Part shown: in pieces, positions 10,852-23,344 of the stretch
Numbering within the stretch: position 1 is the stretch's first letter
How the letters are laid out: every line of letters begins with the position of its first letter
Source of the DNA: Chiridota heheva
Taxonomy: Eukaryota > Echinodermata > Holothuroidea > Apodida > Chiridotidae
Direction: 5' to 3'
Assembly: GCA_020152595.1 (NCBI GenBank)
Contig: JAIGNY010001829.1
Location: forward strand, 248,001-312,000
Length of the DNA: 64,000 nucleotides
The notes under the pieces: generated by a model
Told to the model about the DNA's origin: nothing
Database searches by the model: none
The model's input: only the letters and a program-made list of their open reading frames with translations
Made by a program: the position numbers and the translations under genes

Positions 10852-12589
10852 TTTGTGATATACTGTTTGATTCACTCACTGCAGCAACAGTCAGACTTTG
10901 ACAGTTATATTTATCGGAAGATTACAAATGACTGTTTCAATGCATGAGCTAGTAAGTAGCTGATAACAGCTGTCAGCAGAACAACTTGATTTTATTCCTG
11001 AGTCATCAATCATTTTGATTGTCTATGTTCTGAGGATGTGATTTCAAAACATTATCTTTAAAAGTGCAAGAAGCATACAGTAAATATTTTTTTTTTTTAC
11101 AAATGCATGATTAACAATATGAAAGAAACTTGATTATACTCATATGATTGCATTAATCAATTTAAAGGATTAGTTCAGTGGTCAAGCAAGTTTATTTTAT
11201 ATGAAAGAGTACTTGAAAATAGTGTTTGCACAGGGTCCAAAAATCGCACCGGGTACCCGACCTGCATTATCGGCTAGGTATTCGGGTTTTGACAAAAGCG
11301 TTTTCGAGCGAATCACTAAAATATTTGAATTCCACGCACATACCGCAAAAACAAAACGACAAACTTATAAGTAGTCATAAATAATGCCTCCGCCCCTTTC
11401 CAGCCACCCTGAATAGTTTTGTTTACAAAATTAAGCATGATCCAGTTCAAAATTAAGATTGACACATTTAAAGGGAAATACTTAACAGAAGTTCAATGGT
11501 CTGCCCCAGCCCCCTCCTCATTTTCATGCATTTTGATATTTTTGTCTTCCAGATATTTTGAGTCTAATGCATCAACTTAAGTGGTAATGGTGGGGAGGGA
11601 GAGGGGGTTAAAATGGCTATAGGTAGTTGGGAGGGTTGTAGTTTTTTGTTATGGGGGATAGCTATAGGTGGGGGGAGTAAATGGCAATAGGTGAGTGGGA
11701 GGGTTGGTTTTTCGTTATGATCCCCTTGAGCAAGTTTGACAGAACAAAATGGGATTCCTAGATAATCAAATCTGGGGTGGGGGCATTCTCATTAATGAAA
11801 ACATCAGTTGGTAAATGAACTTGTTCCTCTCCCATTTTCTTGAAGTATTCCCCAAAAATGAAAGTCTAGTACCCCCTCCCAACACCCCTGTCCCGTGCTC
11901 AGTGAATTTCTTCAACATTTTTACACTTCACAACATGCTAGATGTCTATTCCCCCTCCCGTATGTCTTTTGATATGGTTTTTCCTTTGTTTATATAAAAG
12001 TGTCAATCAAATATGATATCTATCAACAACCAACCCAATGGGCTATAAGTTTGTAGAAACCTGGCTCCAGGTTCTTAAATGGTGCTTCCCTGATTATAAA
12101 TCACCCAGAAGTATCATTGCTTATATTTGTTTTGGAAACAATTCAGTAAGACTGGAGCAGATAAAAGAAGACAAAATTTAATTGCAAATTTTACACATTT
12201 AGGTTGAGAATAATATTCTGCATTCGGCTCTGATTGTTCATTGCGTTCCAAATATGCGATGACATATTTACAGGGATTCCTTGTGAGTTATCAAACCAAA
12301 ACAAAAGTGGTAACTTTTGTATGCGAATGCATATCCCCTCATCCTTTCTGACTGAACACAGTGCAGGAAGTGATCGGTGCAGGAAGTACCTGGAGATTGA
12401 GGGACTGTTGAGCCAATGTGTATATCATTTAAAGGGATATAATAGCATAATTGGTAGATGGTCTTTCCCTTCCCAAGTTTCTAAAATTTCTCCAAAAAAT
12501 TTATTTTTGAACAACAAGAAAGAAAGAAGGGGGAGGGACGGGTCTATGACGTTCAGCTTAAAGGACAATTTAGAATATCAGATTAATAA
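10852..12589. other. Gene-free stretch with half MITE C and a low-copy repeat
   Basis: TTAA-AGGATTAGTTCAGTGG at 11162 starts a family C terminus that breaks off near 11225. From about 11760 onward, phrases such as GGGGTGGGGGCATTCTC and CCCCCTCCC recur again near 12590 and 13180 (GGGTGGGGGCATACTC, GAGTGGGCGCGCATCC), suggesting two or three diverged ~700-bp tandem units. An open frame at 12234-12629 has no domain. No gene is supported. Confidence 0.45.
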
Positions 12590-12609
12590 AATTAGGGTGG
12601 GGGCATACT

Positions 12610-13090
12610 CTTTTATATATGCAGGGTAGAGGCGGGAGAAGGGTAGGAGTAGGGTAGGGGCGGGAGAAGGGTAGGGGCGGGAGAAGGGTTGGGGCGGAAG
12701 AGGGGGGGTGGGAGAAGGGTGGGCGGGAGAATGGTGGGGCATGGAGAAGTATGGGAGCAGGAGAAGAGTGGGGGAGGGAGGGTGGGGGAGGGGAGAAGGG
12801 GGGGAGAAGGGCGGGTGGGAGAAGGGTGGGGCGGGAGAAGGGTGGGGCGAGAGAAGGGTGGAGGCAGGAGAAGGGTGGGGGCGGGATAAGGGTGGGGAGG
12901 GAGAAGGATGGGGCGGGGAAAAGGGTGGGGCGGGAGAAGGGTGGGGAAGGAGAAGGGTGGGGAGGGAGTAGGGTGGGGGCAGGAGAAGGGTGGGGTGGGA
13001 GAATGGTGGGGGTGGGAGAAGGGTGGGGCGGGAGAAGGGGAGGGGGATGAAGGGTGGGGCAGGAGAAGGGGAGGGGGAGAAGAGAGAGGA
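12610..13090. repeat. G-rich minisatellite (~16-bp unit)
   Basis: About 30 variants of GGGAGAAGGGTGGGGC, strongly purine-rich on the + strand. Units vary by one to four bases. It creates long overlapping open frames on both strands (Gly/Arg-rich on +, Pro/Ser-rich on -) that are artefacts of composition. Runs of GGG at short spacing give quadruplex potential on the + strand. Confidence 0.9.
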
Positions 13091-13099
13091 GGTTGCATT

Positions 13100-16000
13100 T
13101 TTCATGTGAGATATCACTTTTGCATGTTTGCATGCATGAAAAGACCTTTTGGAATATCAGATAATTGGAGTGGGCGCGCATCCCTTTGTTTATGCATAAT
13201 TTGGTCTTCTCCCTCCCTATCTTCTGGATTTGTTCAAATCCCTGAATAGTCCTGCGCCTGTTAACCTCTTCGTCATTTATACATTTCACGAAATGTATAG
13301 CTTTGAATTGATATCCTTGAATTTTCCCTTCCTCTCCCTAATTGGAAAGTGTCTTTTGTTTTGGTTTTAATTGAATCTTTACATAATCTTTCAACAAACT
13401 GCAGGCCCTTGATAATAAGTAGGCCACCACCTGGGCAAGGTCATAAATCACTCAGTCAGAATTGTGTTTTATAATCTTTACATCAACTGTTAAACTTGAA
13501 ATATGATATCTTTGAACAAGGCCTTGAACAATAATTGTGTGGGGTACTAGGGCCAGTTCCCAAGGAAACTAGGTTGTGTTTAAAAAAATTCTTTTTATGT
13601 TTCGAGATAACAGAAAGCTGCAGGTGCAGAGTTTGCAGGAATTTATTTTCATTCAACCTTTCTATGGTGCATACCAGTTTGCTGTATTACTTCATAATCT
13701 TCACTTTTTATCAACAAATTTTGTTACCCAATGAAACAAAGCTTGGGAGAGCTTTTTTCACAAGGATCTACCTTTTTAATAGTGTAGGGGTATTTCATTT
13801 CACATGCCGACACAGTAGGAATTGTGTTAGGTTTGGACCATTATTCGTTAGCAATTTCACAATCGATATTACTAATATTCATTATTTTTGAAGGAACATT
13901 CGATTTAAGTACATGTATATTGGATTAAATTCGGAATAAAATCTGAAAAATTTGAGTAAGTTGATTACTTCTTTTTCAGTCACTTTTGTTTCATTCTGTT
14001 GAGTAAAATTTCAGTGCACAAATAAGTATAAAATAACCCAAAGTTTAAAATTCCCGATTTTGTCTAAAACATTGAACAGTTAAAATGAGACAAAGTTTAA
14101 AATTCCTGATTTTGACCAAATTGAACACGTAGGCTTGGCTCGACGGAACTATCAACTGAGACAGTATATGACCTTTACAATCCCATCCCGTTGCCGAAAT
14201 AAGATTAATGTAACGGTGTATCATTCTTTTGTTCAGTTGGAGCATGGAACTACTATTAGCTTCATGGTTGGAGGTAAAATAAGATTACCAGCGATACCTT
14301 GCGCAATATCGCGAGGTATTGTTCATATTGTTATGCAGGAAAGTGTGTTGGTACAATGGCTTTACTGAACCATGTATTATGGGTGCGCTTAATCCGTCAT
14401 GAATAGAAAAAAAAAATGCAGTTTTGCAGGATTCGGCGGCATGCCGCGTACCGAAAGTTGGCTTGCCTCCCTTAGATCATAAAAATATAGAAAAATTGTG
14501 ATATGATGACAACCCAAGCAGTTTTTAAAAATTCATAATAATAACATCATACTGTATATCATGATATAGTGATACATAAACCCCAATGTTTTTGTCTATG
14601 ATAATCAATATCTGATTAACCCATATCCCTAATAAATATCATGTTAAATATGCCAAGTAACTTGGGAAGTCATATAACTTGTTTTTCATTACATTCATCA
14701 CATGACAAAAAATATCAACTTTCGTGGTTACAAAACCACACTCCATACAGTTCAATGTAACTCAGTGTAGTTTGCATACAAGTGTATATAATTGCTAAAA
14801 TGACTATTTTAAAGTGCCTGTTACAAAGATTCAAACACCCCAAAAAACATAACTTTCCTTACAAATTTTCGGTAAGATATCAAAGATTTTCAAATTTGAC
14901 AATTTTTAACAAAACAAAATGGTTCCACAAGGTCATTTCCAAGGTCAAATGATCAATCATTTATTTATGTTGCCTACTTGTAATCTGACAATGGATTCTT
15001 AATCCCTATTTCATTACCTTAATAAAATTACACCTTTCCCTCAATATAAGACCATCACAATTTGAGTCATGTGTCTCTAAAGTTTGTGGACCTGGCCCAT
15101 TTTTATGATTTTCCGCAATATTCCACGCTCCGTAACTTTTGATAAGTAGGCTCAATTTCGCTGCAAATTGAAATTTGGCCCTTTTCAGTGATAATAATTG
15201 CACATAGGGTAACAAATTTGAGCAAATTCTGAGATGGTGGTGTATTTTCTATTGGGTGATCTCACATGGAATGACCCTACTAGTCTGATTACGCGATTCT
15301 CATGTTGTTAAACTGTTTTGAGTCAATTTTGGTAAAAACCCATCCTTCTTTCTATTTTGGGGAAACAATTTCACTTAGATAACCAGCGTACAAGGTTTTT
15401 TGAACATCCTAGCTACAAGGTAATCTAATTTTTGTAACATTTAGAGGTTATATAGGAAAGCCAGAGCTACTCAAAATAAAAAAATTGAGATCATGTTTAA
15501 CGTTGCACAGAGAAGTCAATGGAGATTTCCCCATCTAGGCCGAACGTTACTTTTGCACAACCCATGTACACAGTATGTTAGCAATAGGACATTTGTTTTG
15601 TGTTCCGTCCGGCCCTAAAACAGAAACAACAACAATCAGTGAACGTCAGCCAACAAGAAAAAAACAGATCAGTGGGAAAGTAAAAGGCCAGGAACAAATA
15701 ATTACAGTATGTGTACCAGTTGAGCGAAAAGACCAGTTCCAAGGAAAACATTCACAAAAATTCCATCTTCATAGAAAATAAGTAAAATCTATTGCCTTTT
15801 ACCTATAACAATCATCAATATTGTTTTCATTGAGCTCTTTAAGAAATTGTAACGCTATTTGTGAGGGTGATTTTTCTAGCCATACTGCCATGTTGTCTGT
15901 TTACTCACATATTATTCAGAAACTTGGAAATTATCAAATATTTGTTCTTTGGTTATAGTTTTTTCTTTATAACAGGAAGAACTGCAAGTATGTTTTCTGT

Positions 16001-17037
16001 CTAACAGTGTAATTTTGATTTAATTTTGATATCATGTCAAGATTTTCCATTGTAAGTTTAAAACTTGAAGTCATGAGACTTCTTCCACTCAAAATTCAAG
16101 TTCCAAAATGTGTCAAATGGAATGTAATGTAGGCCTAGTGCTCCTGGAGAATGATGGAATTTGTTGTTACATAGGCCTAGTCCTACACCATTATTCTGGT
16201 CTTACCTTGAGGCATTTTACTTCCTTGGGAAATACATTTAAGCCCTACCTACAAAGCCTAATGTTAAAAGTTGTGCAAAATATTTAATCAACCCAAATTT
16301 TGCCACTCTTTTGATCAAGATTGAAAGAAAAGAACATAAAATGCCCTAAAAGTTGAATATACAAAATTTGTACATGGAAAATGTAAATACAATGTTCTGC
16401 AATCCTAAAAATTATGGGACAATTAAGGAATTATGACCATTTTCTCTTGGAACTGGTCCACATACTGTAGTCCGTAGTCTAGGCCTACTGTAAACTAAGA
16501 CTAGCAATATGCAACAGTATTAATATTGCAGGTAGGGTATAGGCCTACTGAGTGATTTGTTTAACTATGGCACCATTGCATACTAACGACGTTATCATAA
16601 GCACAAGAATAACGTTACCAATGAGTCAGTGAAAATACCGTTCGTAACCTTAACGTTGTTGCAACTTTTTTTTTTACCTCAAAATAAGATTTCATACAGC
16701 AAATGTATTTACCAGCTTATCTGAACGATAAAAGATATGACAATACCTTACCGAAATAAAACAGCAAAGTACAGCTAAAGTCAGATTTCGATGATACTTC
16801 ACACCTCCTAACACAGTACCAATGACACTTAGGTACCGCCGGTAGGCCTAGCGTTATGCCAGACAGCGTAGCGCACGTAAATACCATACATACAGTATTA
16901 AGACGTAGAGGGGCGCTCTCTCGGTCCATTTCGGGAAATTCTTTTACAAAATAGCATCTTGCGTTCCCGGATTTGGCAGTCTTTTTCAATCCTTTTAACC
17001 TTTAGCATATGAACGCATCGATGTCCGTCCTACGTGC
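13100..17037. other. AT-rich sequence without recognised feature
   Basis: Open frames at 13535-13891, 15575-15781 and 16717-16989 (-) were examined and show no known domain, splice context or compositional contrast. The interval 16560-17040 is richer in CpG than its surroundings and could be a promoter or old CpG-rich repeat, but nothing decides this. Confidence 0.4.
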
Positions 17038-18312
17038 AGACGGCGGATGATGTTTGAATCTGGAATGCGGGGGGAGGGAGGTGGAGGGGAGGGGAGGAGG
17101 GGGGCACAGGATTCGAGGGGCACTTTCCAACTGTCGCATTTTAAAGCGTGTAGCACAACAGTATAGTTTGTACATATGTCAACTCTCCTCACCCCACCGC
17201 TCGCGCCGGAAAATTTATAAACTTTTATCGGTCCGAAAATTACTGAAGACCCATTTCCTTTTTTTTCTTTCTCTTTTTACAATTTCAAAACTATTTTGGT
17301 CCAAATTCGGTCAAATATACATTTTTAAACTAAAAATCTACAAAAATTGGAAAATTTATAGATCATAAGTCTTGAAATCAGAAGGATTTAGACTTAAGGG
17401 TTAGCTAATTGTATTGGTCATAAATCGGAATTGATAGGTATTGTATAAAGTGAAAAGCAAATCTGGGTCTCTATAGAATTAAACATCATTTTCTTGGTGA
17501 GAATAACTGTAACTCAGCATATCAGTGTAAAATAGACCAGATGGTCCAAATTCACACCCAGTTTTCAGTGAGTCAGTGGCAAGGGTTTTTTATATTTTAT
17601 TTTATCCAAATTAAAGTGAAATTTTGGGGTATTTTGCTTGATGTTTGTGTTACTTTCTTCAATCTGTAAATAAAAAGATTAATTATAATAAGGGGACTTA
17701 AATACAATTTATCATTTTAAATAACACCTTTTCATCTCTGTAAAGGGGCACCTTTTAATCTTTTTAAAAAAATGGGGACGGCGTTCAGTTTAAGTCATGA
17801 CAATGGCCCGGGTCCAAATAGTAAGTTTTGTTTACATGGCCCATTTAAAAATGCCCCACTTATTAAATTAAAGTGGCTCGTACACTATAGAAAGGCCTTA
17901 TTTTAGAATGCTATTACACATGCATTATAAGCTGGGGAAAGAGGCAGAGGCGAATGCTTTTTTTACGTATGAAAAAGTCCAATATGTAGGGTTGTTGGGC
18001 CCCAACTTTGTCTTTAGGAGAAATTTATAACAGTGTATGCGCGTGAAGTGCGTGAAATTTTACAATTTTAGTTCGTGCAGGGCGTGTTACTTTCTATAAT
18101 GAAAAGATCAGGTATACAGTCTTGGAGGAAAAACTTTTTTTTCAATGTTTGAAAGGGCGTGTTCCTTCTGAAAACATTTATTCTCTTTACAAGGGCACTT
18201 GTCCTTGTGAAAAGGGCACTTTTTCCTGTTTGAAAGGGCACTAAAAAAAAGCGTACTTTTTAAACTTTTGAGAAAAGTGGGGGAGGGGGCTTTAGATTCC
18301 GCCACCTATGCC
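17038..18312 (+). mobile_element. Dispersed repeat family H, copy 1
   Basis: Shares ordered blocks with 28143-30115: GATGATGTTTGAATCTGG against AGATGTTTGAATCTGG, then CTTTTATCGGTCCGAAA, ACTTTCTTCAATCTGT and ACTTTTGAGAAAAGT. The ends, GGCGGATGATG and ATTCCGCCACCTATG, look like short inverted termini (GGCGGA/TCCGCC). It is about 1.3 kb and non-coding as far as I can see. The class is unknown. Confidence 0.55.
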
Positions 18313-18729
18313 TACGTGCGTGTTACTTATGTTGGTATGTATTAATATTAACAAAAGAACAAGGGCGTTGAGGTAGATCAATTTGAATAAATATAATAGT
18401 GCGCAACAACGCAATTTTCGCGTCTTGTAACGAACGAGCAGTGCGTTTTTGTGTGTGTCTGCGCCCGTTTTCAAGTTATACGCGCGCGTTTCAACACGCT
18501 TGCAACATTAGTTGCAACGCTAATGTCCTGTGCGCGAGACACTGAAATTCTTCCAGAAAATTGACAATGTTTACCCTTTTTCACAAGGAATTCGGAAAAT
18601 CTACCAAAACGTACGTTGAAAAAAAGTTGTTCAGCTTTATGACTGTATGGTTACATTAGACAAAATTTAAGGGCGTCGGTTTCAATTTTCATGCTCTTTT
18701 GTGACCACTGTTCTGCAGAAGAGGTTATA

Positions 18730-18732
18730 GAC
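18730..18732. repeat. Target-site duplication GAC (left)
   Basis: GAC directly precedes the left terminus GGGTACATACGGG and is repeated at 23910-23912 after the right terminus. Three bases can match by chance, but the position is exactly where a duplication is expected. Confidence 0.6.
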
Positions 18733-19210
18733 GGGTACATACGGGGGGTTAATTTGCACCCCAGGACTCTTCCAAACCAACTTTTTTAGCTTCTTTTTAT
18801 AGTCCTAAAACACATTCACGATGTTAACAAACAAAAAAATCCGGCACTCTGGAGATATTCAAGATGGCGTCCAAAATGGCGCCAAAAATGGGACAATTCT
18901 CTAAAAAGTCATATATTGGCCATAAGCAATAATTATCTTTAAAAAGAAACCTCAAAATATTATTATAGGAGCTGTTGGGAACACTTGCAACCATATTTAT
19001 ATTTTTGCATAACTTTGCCATATTCCAAATCCAATATGGCGGCCAATATGGTGTCCAAAATGGCCGCCAAAATGACAAAATTCTAATTTAAAAGTCATAT
19101 ATTGTCCATAATTAAAAAGAAAGTACAGAATATTATTTTAGGGCCATTGGGAACTCTTACCAACCATGTTTGTATTGTTACTATTTTCTAAATCATAGAT
19201 GGCCGATGGG
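18733..19210. repeat. Left terminal inverted repeat with ~185-bp subrepeats
   Basis: Two internal subunits (GTCATATATTGGCCATAA at 18908 and GTCATATATTGTCCATAA near 19093) each carry ATGGCG/GGCCGCC-type words. Examples are AAGATGGCGTCC at 18861 and CAATATGGCGGC at 19032. Confidence 0.75.
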
Positions 19211-19324
19211 AAAATTGTTTTGTATGCATCAATTTGGTCTGCATGAATCAATTTACCCTTTTAAATCCCAAGTCGGTATCGCAGACCGTTTTTGCAGAGT
19301 CCTATTCCGAAAATTTTAGACTGA

Positions 19325-21019
19325 GTTAGCAACAACACTACAACGTTAAATCCAAACTACCGGGCAGAAAAACTTAAACGCAAGCTAGAAAACCATTCTA
19401 ACCTGGCCCCCAAACTTGCATTCGTCAAAGTTGACCCAGAGGGTAAGGGCTGGCCCTTTTATCTTGTCTACAACTCCAGCATCTCTGTCGAAGAAGCAAT
19501 TAGTCAAACCTATCAACTTGCCTCAAAGGATGCCATGAAAGATGTTGCACTGCTGCTACGAGGCATCATACTTCGTGCATTCAAAGAGACCAAGGAGCTC
19601 ACGTGGCTTCCTCCACCAAGTGAATTGGAAGTAAAGGATGGAGTAATACCACCAAATTTGAAACGCTTCCTCAGCCTGGTCATATCTGGTCAATCCAAAA
19701 GCTCCTCAAGACAGGCAGAGCGGCTAGTGTTCTCCATTGGACAAGATCTTTGCAGGGCTGTCTCAAATGGAGAATGGCTTCTTCCCAAGCACATCCTTCT
19801 CTGCATGACATTGCGCCACCTCTACCGAAGTAGACAGTTGCTTACCCTCCTGAGCAGATTAGGCCATTGCGAGAGTTACCTCTTTTCTGTGGAGTTGGAG
19901 ACTGCGCTTGCAGTTGCTCTGGAACAACGTTCTTCACTACTGACAGCACAGATTGTGAAATCGCCGCATAATGTTCTTTTCCATTCTGAGTGGGACAACT
20001 TCAACCAACTCCTTACTGGCATACACAGCAGACCTGCTATCAATACTGCAGCTGGGATTATGCTACAGGAAGCCAAGAAGCCTGAAGACCCAGTACACAC
20101 ACAAGTCTCAATTCCCAGAACTAAAGAGCACTCTCTCAAGCTAGACACACCTGCTCCATTGCCACCTTTTCATATTGCAAAGAGAAAAGGTCCTAACATA
20201 GACCTACAGAATGTCCAGCAGCCAGAAGAAAATTTGGCTTTGTTAAAGAGAGCTTTAACAGTGTACTTCATCTGGGCTTTCTGTCGAAAAGCAAGTAGTA
20301 CTAACAAGCAGCAGATACCAGCACTGTGTGGGTTCATTTCTGCCATTGGATGCCCCCCAAGTGAACTTACCACCATTGACTTTTATCCGTCCATTACCGA
20401 GCCTATCACAGAGTACAATGTTGTGAAAGAACTGTTGCGTCAATGCGAGAAGGCTACTGAGGAAGTTGGACAGCATTACACAATAACTACATTTGACCTT
20501 GGTGTAATCATGAAAGCCATGCCTATCATATGGGACAACCCTGCAGCTTACAAGAACCACATCGTCCTCATAGGAACCTTCCATACCATCATGAACTACT
20601 TGAATATGCTTGGACATAAGATGGCTGGTTCGGGCTACTCTGAGCTCATTAAAGAAGCAAATCTCACAACCTCTGGCTGCCTGAAAGGAGTTCTAAATGG
20701 CAAAGCGTATAGCAAGTCCATGTGGTGTCTGAAAGTAGTAAGTGAAGCCTTAGAACGACTACTTCTTTCAGCTTATATCGCCCAGAGGGATGAAACTGCT
20801 CACAGCCCCACAAATGCAGATGCTCTGGATGCCTTGATAACACTCTGTAATGCTGAGAACTTTAATGCTGTTCTTCAAGATCCTACAATTCAGCAGTATC
20901 TGAATGACTACACGTTGTTCCAAGAGCGAGTCCTAAATGGAGAACTAGGAAAGACCGCCAAGTTCTGGATATCTTTTTGGATCATGCACACCGTATCTTC
21001 ATGCTGCTCTATGCAGTAA
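19325..21019 (+). pseudogene. Transposon protein, N-terminal and central segment
   Basis: The frame is open from 19325, after a TGA at 19322. It reads a charged N-terminal stretch, KVDPEGKGWPFYLVYNSS, then from a Met at 19535 a long helical region. The most family-like blocks are ITTFDLGVIMKAMPIIW, IGTFHTIMNYLNMLGHKM and GSGYSELIKEANLTTSG. I know related blocks (DQ-x-L-x-x-KA, GxFHxxMxxxxxIG, GSGL) from many invertebrate repeat-encoded proteins of unknown function. The N-terminal zinc cluster expected in Academ-type proteins is not visible, so the left interior may be deleted. The frame ends in a shift at the T-run near 20975. Confidence 0.7.
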
Positions 21020-21702
21020 AGACAAACAATCTGAAATTGTACCACAAGTGCATGGCGGACATGGCAGACTTGTTCTTTAGCTTTGGAGGAATCAATTACT
21101 CTAGATACCTCACCTGGTTTGATGCATTTCTCGCCAACATTGAGGTCAGTCATCCAGGAGCTACTCGATTACTAGAGAAAGGAGCCATATTCGTTGCCAG
21201 GTCTAGAATACCCGGTAACTTATGTGCCGTAGACAAGACGATAGAGGAAACCTTCATGAAGTTTGCCAAGTCCCATGCTGGTGCTGGTGGAGCTGGTCTT
21301 ACTGGAATCTTAGAGAACTACGGTGCTTACCAGCGATGGATTCGGACGACATCAGAACGTAGTAAGTACTACCAGGCCACATTGGAGATGTGTGACATGT
21401 GTCTTGACAATGATAACGCCAAGTGTGGCAAGCACCGTGAGCAACTCCAGACAGAAATCAAGAGGAGTGAAGCTGCAGTACAACGAGTAATGGATGCCAT
21501 AGAAGGCTTCCTCAACCCATTCGACATAGCAGACAAAGACCGCTTGTATGTGATTTTATCTGGCAATCCCATACCTTCTGAGATAGAACATGATGTTCTA
21601 ACTGCTGAGGAAGCTGGCAGGTTGGAGAAGGAGAAGTTTGTTGAGGAGAGGCTAAAGAAAAAGATGACGACGAAGGACGAAAGGAATTCTTTAACCCGTT
21701 GA
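20977..21702 (+). pseudogene. Transposon protein, second segment
   Basis: Continues the same protein one frame over: LDHAHRIFMLLYAVKT, YSRYLTWFDAFLANIE, a HPGATRLLEKGAIFVARS block and KSHAGAGGAGLTG, then AYQRWIRTTSERSKYY and NPFDIADKDRLYVILSGN. These are the NYxRW, S/R-x-x-PF and GG-x-x-G blocks of the family. The segment ends by a shift near 21680, where the next frame resumes with EFFNPLKKLKLKTM. Confidence 0.7.
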
Positions 21703-22322
21703 AGAAGTTAAAGCTGAAGACCATGCAAAAGTTGAACAAGAAAGTTAAGCTAACATCTGCTCAAGGAAATGCTTTGAAATATCAAGAGCAGGGGAATATA
21801 GCCTTTCAAATTCTTGTGAAGTCACAGATGCTCTCTCAACCTGTAAGCATTGATGAACTGATGAATTACTGCATTACACCAGTACCTCATGCTCTAGGTA
21901 CTCCCGATGGCTTCATGGCAAAAACCAACAAAGCAGCAGCCGTCCACTTCCTCACAAGCGACGTGCCTCAAGCTTCCTTACCGTCCAGAAATGCTGGAGA
22001 AACACTCTTCATTGAAGATGTGAATGCCCATTTCCATACATTGAAGGATCTGCCTCCAACCTTCAAGCAAATTTCTTTCAAGCTGCTTGACCAAATAAGC
22101 CATAAGCCAGATGTAATCTTCTCAACTGACATGTATCTGGAAGAGTCCATCAAAAGTCAGGAGTGGCTTCGCCGTGGCTGCAGTGAGAAAATCCTCTTGG
22201 AAGGCATCAACACCAGAAAGCCAGCCAATTTCAAGGTCTTTCTGCAGAATGACGAAAACAAAAGCAGTTGTGTCAGCTCATGCTTCGCTCTTGGAGTAGT
22301 CCAGAAGCAGCACGACGTTTAG
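21672..22322 (+). pseudogene. Transposon protein, third segment
   Basis: Reads FFNPLKKLKLKTMQKL, a LSQPVSIDELMNYCITPVP block, DGFMAKTNKAAAVHFL and VIFSTDMYLEESIKSQEW followed by RRGCSEKI and FLQNDENKSSC. The R-x-x-R-RG-x-x and W/F-x-x-FL-x-x-x-x-NK patterns are conserved in the family just ahead of the nuclease-like domain. A shift close to 22270-22300 leads to the next segment. Confidence 0.65.
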
Positions 22323-22718
22323 TAGGAAGGAAAGTTATACTTGTGGTTGAAGGTGTTCCGTTCTTGCTAACATCTACCGACGGTGCATCTGTGCAACAAC
22401 ATGAAATCCCAGGGCTTAGATCTAACCAAGAGGAAACAGTGATTCTGTATTTGTTTTATGCCAAGGAACATGGTTACAAACAGGCAGTTGTACACAGATA
22501 GCGATATCTTCTTCATATTGTTGTACTATGCAGAGAAATTGCGTCCACTGACTGTTCTGTTTGACACTGGCAGTGGAGTTAACCAGAGACTCCTTGACAT
22601 CGGTGACATAACAAAAGACTTGGGACCCACATACTGTGAGGCACTTCTCGGCATTTACTGCTTACTGGTGAAGATTGCAACTGCGCTTTTAAAGGAAAGG
22701 GGAAGAAAATTCCTCTGA
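22268..22718 (+). pseudogene. Transposon protein, nuclease-like domain part 1
   Basis: Reads GRKVILVVEGVPFLL, TSTDGASVQQHEIPGL and SNQEETVILYLFYAKEHGYKQAVVH, then after a small frameshift (stop at 22499-22501) DSDIFFILLYYAEKL and VLFDTGSGVNQRLLDIGD. In relatives the acidic EADTR and PDTD motifs here resemble metal-binding acidic residues of XPG/PIN-type nucleases. In this copy the first is damaged (EETV) while DSD survives. Confidence 0.6.
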
Positions 22719-23239
22719 AGACACTTGAAAAGAGGCCACGCTACCAAGACTCTTTCGTGAAATTGGGCAATAGCTGGGAAGTTGAGGAGAGTCTAGTTGA
22801 TGAGCTGGATGAGTTTGTGTGTGCTCTATATGACTTTCCTAGACTTAAGCATGCCAATCAAGTTCGATGTGCAATGTTGAAGAAGATGGTTGGCGAAGGA
22901 GAGACCATCAAGTCATCCAAAGTAGATTTGTCCAGGATGCCACCTTGTAGACAGTCGCTGATCCCACACATCAAACGTGCAAATTACAGGGTAGCTCAAT
23001 GGAAACGGGCACACATACCCATACTTGAAATCCCGCCTCCTACAGCACATGGATGGGCTCTTTGTGATGGATACATTGAGCCAGTGTGGTCAGAGGGACC
23101 TATCTTGCCGTCATGTCTTCAAGATATATTGGCTGATGACACTGAGGAGGATTCATCTGATGAAGAATATCCTGAGGAAGATGGTGTTCCAGATGAATCA
23201 GATTATTCCAGCCTAGACTCTGATTCTGACAGTGACTGA
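22652..23239 (+). pseudogene. Transposon protein, nuclease-like domain part 2 and C-terminus
   Basis: The frame resumes at HLLLTGEDCNCAFKGKGKK, equivalent to the GCD-x-x-x-x-F-KGKGK motif of relatives. It continues KLGNSWEVEESLVDEL, MPPCRQSLIPHIKRANY and HGWALCDGYIEPVW, and ends in an acidic tail rich in D, E and S (23130-23236). The stop at 23237-23239 is probably natural. Relatives often carry extra Cys-rich residues at the end; here the acidic tail replaces them. Confidence 0.65.
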
Positions 23240-23344
23240 TTCATTATAAACACAGGTTATTTCAAATGTATGAAATATGAACATTGTAGAAGAAACTAGT
23301 AACTCTTATGAACAGATAAGCGGTGGACATTAGCTATATAAAAT

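Noticed and set aside
12570..13289. Pro-rich protein gene on the minus strand
   Set aside because: It is the reverse reading of the G-rich minisatellite, with overlapping open frames on both strands.
13535..13891. Cys-containing 118-codon open frame
   Set aside because: No domain, no splice signals and AT-rich composition identical to its flanks.
15575..15781. Possible exon with basic peptide
   Set aside because: No homologous domain recognised and no convincing flanking splice pair.
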